This document shows positions 9,101-18,077 of a stretch of 64,000 nucleotides of DNA, one piece after another. The DNA is from Pelomonas sp963422775 (lineage in GTDB: Bacteria; Pseudomonadota; Gammaproteobacteria; Burkholderiales; Burkholderiaceae_C). The position numbers were made by a program, and so were the translations under genes. The notes below the pieces were generated by a model. That model was not told where the DNA came from and made no database searches. It saw only the letters and a program-made list of their open reading frames with translations. The stretch's first letter is position 1. Each line of letters begins with the position of its first letter. The stretch is taken from contig CAUJSJ030000088.1 of NCBI GenBank assembly GCA_963422775.4, positions 1 through 64,000 on the forward strand, in the 5' to 3' direction.

Positions 9101-12100
9101 GCCAGCGGCATGCTGGCCCTGCTGCTGATGACGCCGGCGCTCGTCGGCCGGCCCATCGACTGGGAGCTGGCCCTGCCGATGCTCGTGGCCTGGGCGCTCA
9201 CGCCGCTGTGGATAGGCCTGGCCAGCCGCCCGCGCACGCGCCCGCGCCGCGAGGCCATCGACGATGACGAGCGCCAGTACCTGCTCAGCATCGCCCGCGA
9301 CACCTGGCGCTGGTTCGAACGCTGGGTCACCGCCGACGATCACGACCTGCCGCCCGACAACGTGCAGTTCGACCCCGACGTCGTCGTCGCCCACCGCACC
9401 TCGCCGACCAACATCGGCCTGTACCTGCTGTCGGCCTGCTGCGCACGCGAGTTCGGCTGGCTGCACGACCTGGGCTTGTCCGAGCGCATCCAGCGCACGC
9501 TGGACACGCTGGACAACCTGCCCCGCCACCGCGGGCACTTCTACAACTGGATCGACACACAGCGCCTGGCCGTGCTGGACCCGCCCTACGTCTCCACCGT
9601 GGACAGCGGCAACCTGTGTGCTCACCTGCTCGTTGTCGCGGCCGCCTGCGAGGGCTATGCGCGCGGCGGCGAAGGCATGCCACCGCCGCCGGCCGTGGCC
9701 GAGGCGCTGAACGCCGTGGCCGCACGCGCCCGCGCCCTCGCGCTGGCCCACGATTTCAGCTGGCTCTACGACCCGCAGCGCCGGCTGCTGCACATCGGCG
9801 CCATCGCCGGCGTGGGTACCGAGCCCGGCACGGAGCGGCTCGATCAGAACCACTACGACCTGCTGGCGTCCGAAGCCCGCCTGGCCAGCCTCGTGGCCAT
9901 CGCCAAAGGCGACATCCCGCCGGCGCACTGGGGGGCGCTGGGCCGGCCCTTCTTCTCGCGCGGCCGCGTGACCGGGCTGAAGAGCTGGTCGGGCTCGATG
10001 TTCGAGATGCTGATGCCGTCGCTCGTGCTGGACGAGCCGACCGGTAGCGCGCTGGCCGAGGCGGCGCGTGCGGCGGTGATGGAACAGATTCGCGCCGGAC
10101 GCGCCGCGGGCCTGCCCTGGGGCGTGTCTGAAAGCGCCTACGCCAAGCGCGACCAGAGCCTGGCCTACCAGTACGGCCCGCAGGGCGTGGCCAGCCTGGC
10201 GCTGCGCGACACGCCGCCCGAGGAACTCGTCATCGCGCCCTATGCCACGCTGATGGCGACGATGGTGATGCCGCGCGCGGCCGTCGCCAACCTGCGCGCG
10301 CTGCAGGCCCTGGGCGCCCGCCATGATGGCGGATTCATCGAGGCGCTGGACTACACCCTCAGCCGCCAGCCCGAAGTGGCCGCGGACACGCCGCAGCCGC
10401 GGGCGCGCTTCCAGCGCATCGCCACGGCGATGAGCCATCACCAGGGCATGTCCCTCGTGGCGCTGACCGAGGTGCTGTGCGGCGGCGCGCCGCAGCGCTG
10501 GGCCGACGCCGAGCCGCGCCTGTGCGCCGTGCGCTGGCTGCTGCACGAGCGTGCACCGCACAAGGTGGCGCCGCTGCGCGAACCGCCGCCCAAACCCACG
10601 CGCAGCGCGCCGCGCCGCGCCCGCATCTCGCTGGTCGTGCCGGAGCTGCACGGCCGCGCACTGCCCGCCACCGCCTGGCTGGGCCACGGCAAGCTCAGCG
10701 CGATGCTGCGCGAGCATGGCGGCGGCACGCTGGTCTGGGGCGAGCCCGGCAGCCAGGTGCTGGTGAGCCGCTGGCGCGACGATCTCCCGCAGGACCTGCT
10801 CGGCCACCACCTGCACCTGCGCGACCTGGACCTGCACTGGAACGGCGGCCTGGAATCCAGCCCCTGGCGCTCGCTCACGCTGCGGCCCACGCCCGGCCCG
10901 CAGTGGCGCTACGGCGCCCGCCTGCACCCGGCCAGCGTCCAGTTCACCGCCGAGGGCGAGGAGTTGCACGCCCACACCGAGGCCTGGGTGGCGGTGGAGG
11001 ATGACGTCGAGTTGCGCCGCATCACGCTGCGCAACCTGGCCAACCGGCCGCGCCGCCTGGCGCTGGTGTCCAGCTTCGAGCCTGTGCTGGCGCCGGCCAA
11101 GGCCGACCTGGCCCACCCGGCCTTCGGCAAGCTCTTCCTGCAATGCCGCTGGGAAGCCAGTCAACAGGCTCTGCACTGGCAGCGCCTGCCGCGCAGCCCG
11201 AACGAGGCGGCCCTGCATGCGGTGCATGCGCTGGTGGGCGTGGAGCTGGATGGCGGCGCTCGGCTGGACCGCGTGCGCGCGGGTGCGGACCGGGCAAACT
11301 GGCTGGCGCGCGGCGGCACGCCCGGCCAGCCGGGCGGCGTGATCGCCCACGCCAGCGTGCAGGCCCTGTTCGGCACCCAGGTGACGGGGCTGAACAGCGA
11401 CTCCGGCATGCTGGACACCGGCAACGATCCGATCTCGCTGCTGCACCTGGTGCTGCAGCTGCCACCGGGCGCGAGCGTGACCCTGACGCTGGCCACTGCC
11501 GCCGCGCGCGAGCCGCAGACGCTGTCGCACCTGCTCGACAAGCTGCGCCAGCCGGCCCTCGTCGAACGCGCGCTGACGCTGGCCCACACCATGGCCGGCG
11601 TGCGCACCCAGGGCGCGGCACTGGCGCCGGGGGCCTGGCGCGCCGGCCTCACGCTGCAGACGCTGCTGACCTCGCAGGCCGCGCGGGAAACGCTGCCGCT
11701 GCCGGAAGCCGGCTTCGAGCGCGACGCGCTGTGGCGGCACGGCATCTCGGGCGACGATCCCATCGTGCTGATCCGCGTGGCCGACGCCACCGGCGTCATC
11801 ATGGTGCGCGAACTGTGTGCGCTGCTGCAGGCCCAGGGCAGCCCGCTGCCGGTGGACGTCGTCGTGCTGGACGCCGAGGCGCCGTCCTATCTGGCGCCGG
11901 TGTCGCGCGCGCTGCGCTCGCTGGCCGAGCAGCAGGTGTACGGGCGCTGCCGCGTGCATGTGCTGGCCGACGAGGCCGTGGGGCCGCAAACGCGCTTCGC
12001 GCTCAACCTGCTGGCGCGCGTGCGCTGGTTCGCCGATGGCCGCCCGCTGGCCCAGCAACTCGAACGCTTGGGGCTGAACCACGAGCAGTCCGCAAAGACC

Positions 12101-14680
12101 CGGCGCAACGCAGGCGCCACCCTGGTCTCTACCGTGCCCGCCCTGCCCGGGGCGCAGGCGCCGGCCAGCAGCTTCGACAACGACGGTGGCGCCTGCCTCT
12201 TCGAGCTGGGCGAACGCGCCCAGCCGGCGCGGCCGTGGATCAACGTGATCGCCAACGAGAACTTCGGCTGCCAGGTATCCGAACGCGGCACCGGCGTCAC
12301 CTGGGCCGGCAACAGCCGCCTGCACCAGATCACGCCCTGGTCCAACGACGCGCTGCTGGACTCCCCCGGCGAGTGGCTGATCCTGCACTGCCTGGCCAGC
12401 GGCAAGGCCTGGCTGCTCGGCCGGGCCAGCGCGCGGCAGAACATCGCCCATGTGCCAGGTGCCACGGCCCTGGCCTTCCAGTTGCCCGGCATGGTGGTGC
12501 GCCTGCGCTGGACGGTGGATGCCGTGACTGCGGTCAAGCAATGCCAGGTCGAGCTGCACGCCGCCCCCGGCCGCCCGCCGCGGCCGATGCGCCTGCTGGC
12601 CGCCGCGCAGTGGCAGCTGGGAATGGACAGCGGCGCGCGGCGCAGCGTCGTGACACGGCTGGAGGCAGCGCAAGGCGACGGCCCGCTGCTGGCCCTGGCC
12701 ACGCAGGCAGACGGCCTCAACGGCTTTGGCGGCCACACCGCCTGGATGGCCCTGCGTCCGACGCGTGCGGGCGACGTGACCGCCGAGCGCATCGACACGC
12801 TGGCCAGCGACCAGGCCCTGTGGCCCTGGCCGGCGGACGCCGGCTTCACGCCCGACCTGAACGTGCCGCGGCCCTGGACCGCGGCCGTCGAGGCCAGCGG
12901 CGACCGCCGCCTGCTGTTCGACGACGAAGGCCGCCTCGTCATGCCGCATGCGCTGGACGGCCTGGCCGGCCCCAGCACCGACCCCGCCGCTCTGCTGACC
13001 GTACCGCTGCGCCTGGAGGCCGGGCACGCCTGGCATGGCACGGTGCTGCTGGGCCATGCCACCAGCCTGCCCGCCGCGCGCGAGCAGGCCGTGGCGGCTT
13101 GGGCGATGGACCCGCTGCGCCGCCTGGCCGCCCAGCGCCAGGTGTGGCGCGACTTGAGCGCACCGGTGCAAGTGGAGACACCCGACCCGGCCTTCGATGC
13201 CCTCGTCAACCACTGGCTGCCGGCCCAGGTGCTGGGCTGCCGCATCTGGGCGCGGGCCGGCTTCTACCAGGCCGGCGGCGCCTTCGGTTTCCGCGACCAG
13301 TTGCAGGACGCCATGGCCCTGGTGCAGCACGCGCCCGAGCGGCTGGCCGCGCAGATCCGCCGCCACGCGGCGCGCCAGTTCCCGCCGGGCGACGTGCAGC
13401 ACTGGTGGCATGAACCGGCCGGCGCCGGCGTGCGCACGCATTTCGCCGACGACCGGCTGTGGCTGGCGCTGGCGCTGGCCCTGTACGTCGAACGCACCGG
13501 CGACACGGCACTGGCCGACGAGCCGCTGCCCTTCCTGCAGGGCCGCCCGGTGCCCGAAGGCCAGGAGGATGTCTACGAGGTGCCGGCCATCGGCAACGAG
13601 ACGGCGCCCATCTACGAGCATGCGGCGCGCGCCATCGACGTCAGCCTCCCCGTGGGCGCGCACGGCCTGCCCCTCTTCGGCACCGGCGACTGGAACGACG
13701 GCATGAACCGCGTCGGCGCCGAGGGGCGAGGCGAATCGGTGTGGATGGGCTTCTTCCTGTGCGCCGTCATCGACGCACTGCACCCGCTGGCGTTGGCGCG
13801 TGGTGAAGCTGCCCGCGCCGCGCGCTGGCAGCAGGCCCGCAAGGCGCTGGCTGCCGCGCTGGACGCCGAGGCCTGGGACGGCCGCTGGTACCGCCGCGGC
13901 TGGTTCGACGACGGCAGCGTGCTGGGCACGCACAGCGACAGCGAATGCCGCATCGACCTCATCGTGCAGGCCTGGGCCGTGCTGACCGGCGCGACGCAGC
14001 CCGACCGCGCGAAGCAGGCGATGGACAGCGCCTGGCGCGAGCTGCATGACCGCGACGCGCATCTGCTGCGCCTGCTTTGGCCGCCGCTGAAGGACCACCA
14101 GCCGCCGGCCGGCTACATCCAGGCCTACCCCGGCGGCGTGCGCGAGAACGGCGGCCAGTACAACCACGCTGCCACCTGGGCGCTGATGGCCAGCGCGAAG
14201 CTCGGCCAGGCTGAACGTGCCTGGGCGGCCTTCACGGCCATCAGCCCGGCCCACCGCGGCGCGCATGGCGCGGCCTACGGGCTGGAGCCGTTCGCCGTGG
14301 CGGGCGACCTGGAGGCCGCGGCGCCGCATGCCGGCCGTGGCGGCTGGAGCTGGTACACGGGTGCGGCGGGCTGGCTGCTGCGCGCGGCGGTCGAGTCGCT
14401 GTGCGGCGTGAAGCTCGCCGACGGCCAGCTGCGCGTGCAGCCCTGCCTGCCGCCGCACTGGGCACAGGCGCGTGTGCGGCTGCTGGCGCAGCGGCAGCGT
14501 ATCGAGGTGCTGGTGCAACGCGCGCCGATCGGCGCTGGCATCGCGCCGCCGCCGGGCTATCGCACGCTGGTGCCGGGCGCCACGCTGGCGCTGGGCGAGC
14601 TCGACGGTGAGCTGCTGCTGTGGGTGCCGGTGACCGATGCCATGCCGGCGCGCTCAGCCGAACCGGCTGCGGTCCTCTGA
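6182..14680 (+). CDS. Cyclic beta-1,2-glucan synthase-like protein (NdvB/ChvB family)
   Basis: A 2832-residue inner-membrane enzyme of the cyclic beta-1,2-glucan synthetase family, which makes and cyclises periplasmic glucans. In order it has an N-terminal soluble region, membrane spans near residues 427-487, a GT84 glycosyltransferase domain with the DAD motif near residue 649 and RWTRGDW near 810, and further spans near 840-890 and 970-1017. A glycoamylase-like domain follows with SWSGSMFEML near 1270, then a C-terminal GH94-type phosphorylase domain with GTGDWNDGM near 2500 and GGVRENGGQYNHA near 2648. The length matches the rhizobial enzymes. It stands alone with no exporter (ndvA-like) gene beside it. 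A role in osmoadaptation or host contact is inferred from the family. The start has a weak ribosome-binding site. Confidence 0.93.
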   Translation: MTAPRSQNHDLTPAGPSQAFVRLTSGDEAAALPVRAVQFGAERFAEHGRSLAAAQRLDDLRSQPRPFSPRLRSNLQVWAAALDVLSEEGLQADIDPAHAWLLDNARIVQQQLDEVLHDLPRSYFQRLPRLADEPLQGLPRIYGVAWAWVAHADSSLELPLMQHFLTGHHEVEALTLRELWALPSTLRVVLVENLRRLAERAAWRHLARRAAQRLFEAMPGLDATAVRAQLQQWQAAWPSDPAIAALALRLHERLTDRAMGQAEPRDADDSSWAAATAWLGETLPDAAAAQAAEQAESAADHQSIRNAIGSLRNLGAADWAGLFEAVHPTLRALGRVDVYRQEHEATRDMAMHAIEALTERHGVAEADVAQVLCRLCHDPSWPDDAEETAPLYWLSGPGRARLLDELRLKPTGGERLAAALRRHRGAIYLASLVALLGATELGLLVLGLPAHAGWPMVVAAVLLSLLPASEAVVALANRLISESAAPAHLPRLTWPYGIPATSRTLVVIPCMLTRPKGIATLLAQLERHHLANLEHQAQFALLSDWTDAKAEHQPQDAALLAQTRAGIEALNQRHGTACDGRPRFLLLHRERRWSETEQRWIGWERKRGKTEALASLLAGQAREQLPDRFIDLGELSTPAPGMRHIVTLDADTALPPGALREMVAIAAHPLNRPRVERSASGAVTVVRGHGMLQPRVATPLATAAGSSTVHGTWFHSLFAGQPGLDPYSAASSEVYQDVFDEGSATGKGLIDVQAAAQVLAHRLPEGQVLSHDLLEGSLMRCAGVSDVVLVEPAPMHADVAASRIHRWTRGDWQLLPFLGHPRRWGLRAIHVWKMLDNLRRSLVAPAAMLLLVASWAGIGLTPAYALGLVAAAFGAGPLMGALAAFGPSGDRISLPRFYRQAATELGRAIGGIVWHVAMLPHATWLGTDAIARALWRQRVSHRHLLEWTTADAAEAAARTDWRSLLNQHRRLTIASGMLALLLMTPALVGRPIDWELALPMLVAWALTPLWIGLASRPRTRPRREAIDDDERQYLLSIARDTWRWFERWVTADDHDLPPDNVQFDPDVVVAHRTSPTNIGLYLLSACCAREFGWLHDLGLSERIQRTLDTLDNLPRHRGHFYNWIDTQRLAVLDPPYVSTVDSGNLCAHLLVVAAACEGYARGGEGMPPPPAVAEALNAVAARARALALAHDFSWLYDPQRRLLHIGAIAGVGTEPGTERLDQNHYDLLASEARLASLVAIAKGDIPPAHWGALGRPFFSRGRVTGLKSWSGSMFEMLMPSLVLDEPTGSALAEAARAAVMEQIRAGRAAGLPWGVSESAYAKRDQSLAYQYGPQGVASLALRDTPPEELVIAPYATLMATMVMPRAAVANLRALQALGARHDGGFIEALDYTLSRQPEVAADTPQPRARFQRIATAMSHHQGMSLVALTEVLCGGAPQRWADAEPRLCAVRWLLHERAPHKVAPLREPPPKPTRSAPRRARISLVVPELHGRALPATAWLGHGKLSAMLREHGGGTLVWGEPGSQVLVSRWRDDLPQDLLGHHLHLRDLDLHWNGGLESSPWRSLTLRPTPGPQWRYGARLHPASVQFTAEGEELHAHTEAWVAVEDDVELRRITLRNLANRPRRLALVSSFEPVLAPAKADLAHPAFGKLFLQCRWEASQQALHWQRLPRSPNEAALHAVHALVGVELDGGARLDRVRAGADRANWLARGGTPGQPGGVIAHASVQALFGTQVTGLNSDSGMLDTGNDPISLLHLVLQLPPGASVTLTLATAAAREPQTLSHLLDKLRQPALVERALTLAHTMAGVRTQGAALAPGAWRAGLTLQTLLTSQAARETLPLPEAGFERDALWRHGISGDDPIVLIRVADATGVIMVRELCALLQAQGSPLPVDVVVLDAEAPSYLAPVSRALRSLAEQQVYGRCRVHVLADEAVGPQTRFALNLLARVRWFADGRPLAQQLERLGLNHEQSAKTRRNAGATLVSTVPALPGAQAPASSFDNDGGACLFELGERAQPARPWINVIANENFGCQVSERGTGVTWAGNSRLHQITPWSNDALLDSPGEWLILHCLASGKAWLLGRASARQNIAHVPGATALAFQLPGMVVRLRWTVDAVTAVKQCQVELHAAPGRPPRPMRLLAAAQWQLGMDSGARRSVVTRLEAAQGDGPLLALATQADGLNGFGGHTAWMALRPTRAGDVTAERIDTLASDQALWPWPADAGFTPDLNVPRPWTAAVEASGDRRLLFDDEGRLVMPHALDGLAGPSTDPAALLTVPLRLEAGHAWHGTVLLGHATSLPAAREQAVAAWAMDPLRRLAAQRQVWRDLSAPVQVETPDPAFDALVNHWLPAQVLGCRIWARAGFYQAGGAFGFRDQLQDAMALVQHAPERLAAQIRRHAARQFPPGDVQHWWHEPAGAGVRTHFADDRLWLALALALYVERTGDTALADEPLPFLQGRPVPEGQEDVYEVPAIGNETAPIYEHAARAIDVSLPVGAHGLPLFGTGDWNDGMNRVGAEGRGESVWMGFFLCAVIDALHPLALARGEAARAARWQQARKALAAALDAEAWDGRWYRRGWFDDGSVLGTHSDSECRIDLIVQAWAVLTGATQPDRAKQAMDSAWRELHDRDAHLLRLLWPPLKDHQPPAGYIQAYPGGVRENGGQYNHAATWALMASAKLGQAERAWAAFTAISPAHRGAHGAAYGLEPFAVAGDLEAAAPHAGRGGWSWYTGAAGWLLRAAVESLCGVKLADGQLRVQPCLPPHWAQARVRLLAQRQRIEVLVQRAPIGAGIAPPPGYRTLVPGATLALGELDGELLLWVPVTDAMPARSAEPAAVL

Positions 14681-14683
14681 GGA

Positions 14684-14715
14684 CGAAAAAAAACAGCGGC
14701 TCGAAAGCCGCTGTT
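14684..14715 (-). terminator. Rho-independent terminator of the small gene 14742-14945
   Basis: A perfect 10-bp stem (14692-14701 with 14706-14715) closes a CGAA tetraloop. On the minus strand it is followed by eight T residues (complement of the A-run at 14685-14692). It therefore terminates transcripts from the minus-strand gene at 14742, and it may also slow read-through from the glucan synthase gene. Confidence 0.85.
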
Positions 14716-14741
14716 CTTCAGGAGGGGGTCTGACGAAAGGA

Positions 14742-14945
14742 TCAGGCAGTGAAAGTCAGCACCAGGGCCATCAGCGTGCTGCCCAAGACGACGGTCGTGA
14801 ACAGCCGATCACCAACCACGGCATCGAGGGTTTCCAGCGAACACAGCATGCGCAGCTTGGTGTCGGACAGCGTGCGGCACTGGCGCAGATGGGCGCCCAG
14901 GCTGTCGAGATGCTGGTGCAGTGAGTGATCGGTGGCGCGGGACAT
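14742..14945 (-). CDS. Small protein with C-terminal membrane span, unknown function
   Basis: A 67-residue protein beginning MSRATDHSLHQHLDSLGAHL. A strong GAGGAGG ribosome-binding site lies just before the ATG at 14943-14945, which decides the start even though the frame stays open further upstream. The N-terminal two thirds are amphipathic and polar, and the last 20 or so residues (TTVVLGSTLMALVLTFTA) form one hydrophobic span, so it is probably a tail-anchored inner-membrane protein. It has its own terminator immediately downstream. The function is unknown. Confidence 0.75.
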   Translation of the reverse strand: MSRATDHSLHQHLDSLGAHLRQCRTLSDTKLRMLCSLETLDAVVGDRLFTTVVLGSTLMALVLTFTA

Positions 14946-15024
14946 GGAGACCTCCTCTGAAACGATGCCATCAACTTTAGACATGACGCAGCGCTGTTGC
15001 ATTCGGACACGGGGGTGCTTACAC

Positions 15025-15043
15025 GTAGGCATCGTCCTACACG
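15025..15043. promoter_or_regulatory. GTAGG-N6-CCTAC dyad, candidate operator
   Basis: An inverted repeat of 5-bp arms, GTAGG (15025-15029) and CCTAC (15036-15040), lies 80 bases upstream of the minus-strand small gene and 16 bases before the plus-strand osmoprotectant gene. The right arm extended outward (15034-15043) is the exact complement of the 10-mer at 6106-6115. It is a candidate site for a dimeric response regulator controlling one or both flanking genes. Confidence 0.4.
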
Positions 15044-15055
15044 ACCGCTGACGCC

Positions 15056-16591
15056 ATGAGGCACCATCGCACCATGAGGACGATCCGGCCGATGCGACTG
15101 CTGTTGACCCTGCTGACGGCGTGGCTTGTGGGCGGCGTCCAGGCTGCACCCGCCCTGCAGGTGGGCTCCAAGCGCTTCACCGAAAGCTATCTGCTGGGCG
15201 AGATCGTCACGCAGACGCTTAGCGGGCAGGGCATCGCCGCCGAGCACCGCCAGGGCCTGGGCAACACGGCCATCCTCGCCGCCGCCCTTCAGCAAGGCCA
15301 GATCGACGTCTACCCCGAGTACACCGGCACCATCGTGCGCGAGCTGCTCAAGCGCGAATCGCCCGCGGATGCACAGGCGCCGCTGGACCAGATCAATGCC
15401 TGGTTGAAACCGCTGGGGCTCAAGGCCGGCGTGCCGCTGGGCTTCAACAACAGCTACGCGCTGGCGATGCGTGAAGCGGACGCGGCGCGGCTGGGCATCA
15501 CGACGATCTCGGAGCTGGCGACGCTGGCCCAGGCGCTCAAGCTGGGCCTGTCGCATGAATTCACGGCCCGCGCCGACGGCTGGCCGGCGCTGCAGCGCGC
15601 CTACGGCCTGAAGCTGGCACCCGGCTCGGCGCTGGACCACGGCCTGGCCTACGCCGCGCTGGCCGGCAGCCAGGTCGACCTCATCGATGTCTACACGACG
15701 GACGCCCAGCTCGCCCGCCAGCCGGTGCGCGTGCTGCGCGACGACCGGGGCTTCTTCCCGCGCTATGACGCGGTGCTGCTGATGCGCGCCGCGGTGGACG
15801 ACAAGCCGCTGCAACGCCTGGCCGGGCGGCTGGACGAGGCGGGGATGATCCGGCTCAACGCGGCAGCCGAGCTGGAAGGCAAGCCTTTTGCCGAAGTGGC
15901 GCGCGGCTTTGTGCAGCCCGCCCCGCAGGCAGCCCAGCCGCGGGGCTTGATGGCCAGGCTGTTCGCACCCGACCTCGGCAAGCTGCTCGCCCAGCACCTG
16001 GCCCTGGTGCTGGCCTCGCTGGCCCTGGCCATCGCCGTTGCCGTGCCGCTGGGCATCGCGGCCCACCGTCAGCCAGGCCTGGCGCCACCGGTCATGGCGG
16101 TGGCAGGGCTGTTGCAGACGCTGCCTTCTCTGGCCCTGCTGGCCTTCCTGATCGCCGTGGTCGGCCGCATCGGCTTTGTGCCGGCGCTGCTGGCCTTGTT
16201 CGTCTACGCGCTGCTGCCCATCGTGCGCAACACTCACGCCGGCCTGCAGGCGGTGCCCGCCGGCCAGGCCCAGGCGGCCCTGGCCCTGGGCCTGACGCGC
16301 GGCCAGGCGCTGCGCGCCATCGAGCTGCCGCAGGCGCTGCCGACCCTGATGGCCGGCGTGAAGACGGCGGCCGTCACCAACGTCGGCACGGCCACCGTCG
16401 CGGCCTTCGTCGGTGCCGGCGGCCTGGGTGAGCGCATCGTCGCCGGGCTGGCCGTCAACGACAGCACGCTGATGCTGGCCGGCGCCCTGCCGGCGGCGGC
16501 GCTGGCTATCGTCGTGCAGTTGCTGTTTGACGGGCTGGAGCGACGCGTCGCGCACAATGGGCCGCATAAATCCGAGGACCGAGGGGCATGA
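15056..16591 (+). CDS. Osmoprotectant (glycine betaine/choline) ABC transporter, fused binding protein and permease
   Basis: A 511-residue fusion. Residues about 30-290 form an OpuAC-type substrate-binding domain (VGSKRFTESYLLGEIV and YPEYTGTIVRELL are hallmark segments). Residues about 305-500 form an OpuB/OpuC-type permease with five or six spans. Such fused proteins import glycine betaine, choline or related quaternary amines with a separate ATPase, and no ATPase gene lies next to it here. The signal peptide probably begins at MRLLLTLLTAW, so the ATG at 15092, preceded by a GAGGA sequence, is an alternative start to 15056. Its stop overlaps the start of the next gene (ATGA), indicating translational coupling. 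Confidence 0.88.
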   Translation: MRHHRTMRTIRPMRLLLTLLTAWLVGGVQAAPALQVGSKRFTESYLLGEIVTQTLSGQGIAAEHRQGLGNTAILAAALQQGQIDVYPEYTGTIVRELLKRESPADAQAPLDQINAWLKPLGLKAGVPLGFNNSYALAMREADAARLGITTISELATLAQALKLGLSHEFTARADGWPALQRAYGLKLAPGSALDHGLAYAALAGSQVDLIDVYTTDAQLARQPVRVLRDDRGFFPRYDAVLLMRAAVDDKPLQRLAGRLDEAGMIRLNAAAELEGKPFAEVARGFVQPAPQAAQPRGLMARLFAPDLGKLLAQHLALVLASLALAIAVAVPLGIAAHRQPGLAPPVMAVAGLLQTLPSLALLAFLIAVVGRIGFVPALLALFVYALLPIVRNTHAGLQAVPAGQAQAALALGLTRGQALRAIELPQALPTLMAGVKTAAVTNVGTATVAAFVGAGGLGERIVAGLAVNDSTLMLAGALPAAALAIVVQLLFDGLERRVAHNGPHKSEDRGA

Positions 16592-17403
16592 AGGCAAAGG
16601 TGCAAGCGGGCTTGTGGGCAGCCTGGATGCTGGCGGCCGCGGCGAACGCCGACGCCGGCTGCTCCCGCGCCCTCGCCGTGCCGATGGCACCCATCGGGCT
16701 CAGTGTCAGTTTCGACGACGAGCGCAGTGGCGGCGTGTACCCGACCCTGCTGCGCGAGATGGGCGCGAGCATCGGCTGCGATTTCCAGATGCAACGCGTG
16801 CCCAGGGCCCGGCTGCAGAGGATGTTCGAGTCCGGCCAGGCGGATCTGCTGATCCCGGCTTCGGCCTCGCCGGGGCGGGAGCATGACGGCGAGTTCGTGC
16901 CGCTGATCCAGGTGCGCGCCAGCCTGCTGACGCTGGCCCGCGAGCGTCCCGCACCGCGCTCGCTGGCGGAGTTGGCGGGGCAGGCGGATTTCAAGCTGGC
17001 CGTCGTGCGCGGCTTCAGTTTCGGCCCGCCCTACGACAACGCGGTCACGGTGCTGCGCGCGCAGAAACGCGTCATCGAGGAGGCCGACGTCGCTGGCGTC
17101 GCCCGTGCGCTGCGCCAGGGCCTGGCCCAGGGCACCGTGATGACGGCGTCCATCCTCATCGGCACGCTGGCGCAGGAAGCCGAACTCAGCCCGCTGATCA
17201 AGCAGGTGCGCATCGAGCCGCTGGACGAGCTGGGCTGGTCGGAAAGTGGTGTCTACCTGTCGTGCCACACGCTGAGCGACGCCGACCGCCGCCGGCTCCG
17301 CCAGGCCTTCGTGCAGCAGGCCAAGGCGGGGCGGGTCTGGCAGCTGTTCAATGACAACCACCCAGCCGGCAGCTTGGGCGGCAGCATCCGGCCGCTGCCC
17401 TAG
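16588..17403 (+). CDS. Periplasmic solute-binding protein (ABC transporter family 3-like)
   Basis: A 271-residue secreted protein with a signal peptide (cleavage near ANADA) and the layout of amino-acid-type periplasmic binding proteins. The motif RARLQRMFESGQADLLIPAS is the conserved turn of that fold, and AELAGQADFKLAVVRG opens the second lobe. It lacks a partner permease of its own and is translationally coupled (4-base overlap) to the osmoprotectant transporter upstream. It may be an accessory binding protein or a sensor-like orphan. The ligand is unknown. Confidence 0.78.
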   Translation: MKAKVQAGLWAAWMLAAAANADAGCSRALAVPMAPIGLSVSFDDERSGGVYPTLLREMGASIGCDFQMQRVPRARLQRMFESGQADLLIPASASPGREHDGEFVPLIQVRASLLTLARERPAPRSLAELAGQADFKLAVVRGFSFGPPYDNAVTVLRAQKRVIEEADVAGVARALRQGLAQGTVMTASILIGTLAQEAELSPLIKQVRIEPLDELGWSESGVYLSCHTLSDADRRRLRQAFVQQAKAGRVWQLFNDNHPAGSLGGSIRPLP

Positions 17404-17619
17404 GCGATTGTCTGCGCACCTCGCTGCTGCACCAGCCCTTCCCGGCCTGGCGCAGGCGGCGCAAGCCGGGGAAGCTGAAGTGCGTCACCGCGAGGGAGGC
17501 CTCCGTCCTTGGCCAATTCTGCGAAGACGCGCGCCCGTGCGGCGGCGGCCTGCACACAGGGCGTCAGCGGCGCCAGGCATTGACCGCGGTCTCCAGCAGC
17601 GGTGGCTGAAAGTGCTGCT

Positions 17620-17990
17620 TCAAGCCCTCGGACGCGGCTGTCCGCATTGGCCTGCTGCCCGACAGCGACCGGCGCGCGACGACGCTGGCCCGGGTCCGCC
17701 TCGTCACCTGCGCCAACCCGGCGCACCTGGTACGCGCCGGCCGGCCGCACATGCCCAAGGATCTGCTGAATCGCGCCTGCGTCACCGTTGCAACGCCACC
17801 GGGGCCGGGCCTTTTTCTGGCGCTATGCCGGCGTGAACCGCAACCAAGCGCTGCCGGTGCGCGGCTCGTTCAGCACCGACGTCTGGACGCCCAGTTCGTC
17901 ATCGACCATCTGCGCGCTGAAATCGCCGAGACGCCGTGGTGGGACCGCCTGCTGCAGCAGGGCCGTGGCATGGATGGCGGCCTGAGACCT
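17620..17990 (+). pseudogene. LysR-type regulator remnant
   Basis: Three fragments of a LysR effector-binding domain follow one another in shifting frames. The first, from about 17630, reads DAAVRIGLLPDSD...LVTCANPAHLVRAGRP and on to PKDLLNRACVTV. The second, in the next frame near 17815-17880, reads FWRYAGVN...LPVRGSFSTD. The third, near 17885-17970, reads FVIDHLRAEIAETPWWD, the usual C-terminal helix. About 40 residues that normally separate the last two are missing, and no DNA-binding domain is visible upstream. The gene is therefore long dead, with at least one frameshift and one deletion. Confidence 0.65.
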
Positions 17991-18077
17991 CGGCCAGCGT
18001 CCTGCCGATTGGGGATTCGCCACCGACGGCAGGCGCATAAGGTGCATAGCTCTTCCTTCAGTCACGGAGCAGCCGCC

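Noticed and set aside
6092..14518. A 2808-codon open frame on the minus strand, antisense to the glucan synthase gene
   Set aside because: It has no recognisable domain, is dominated by Arg, Gln, Ala and Gly, and is the expected shadow of a GC-rich gene read in the complementary frame.
17348..17750. Minus-strand open frames between the solute-binding gene and the LysR remnant
   Set aside because: They have no family motif, and the plus strand shows identifiable LysR fragments over much of the same bases.
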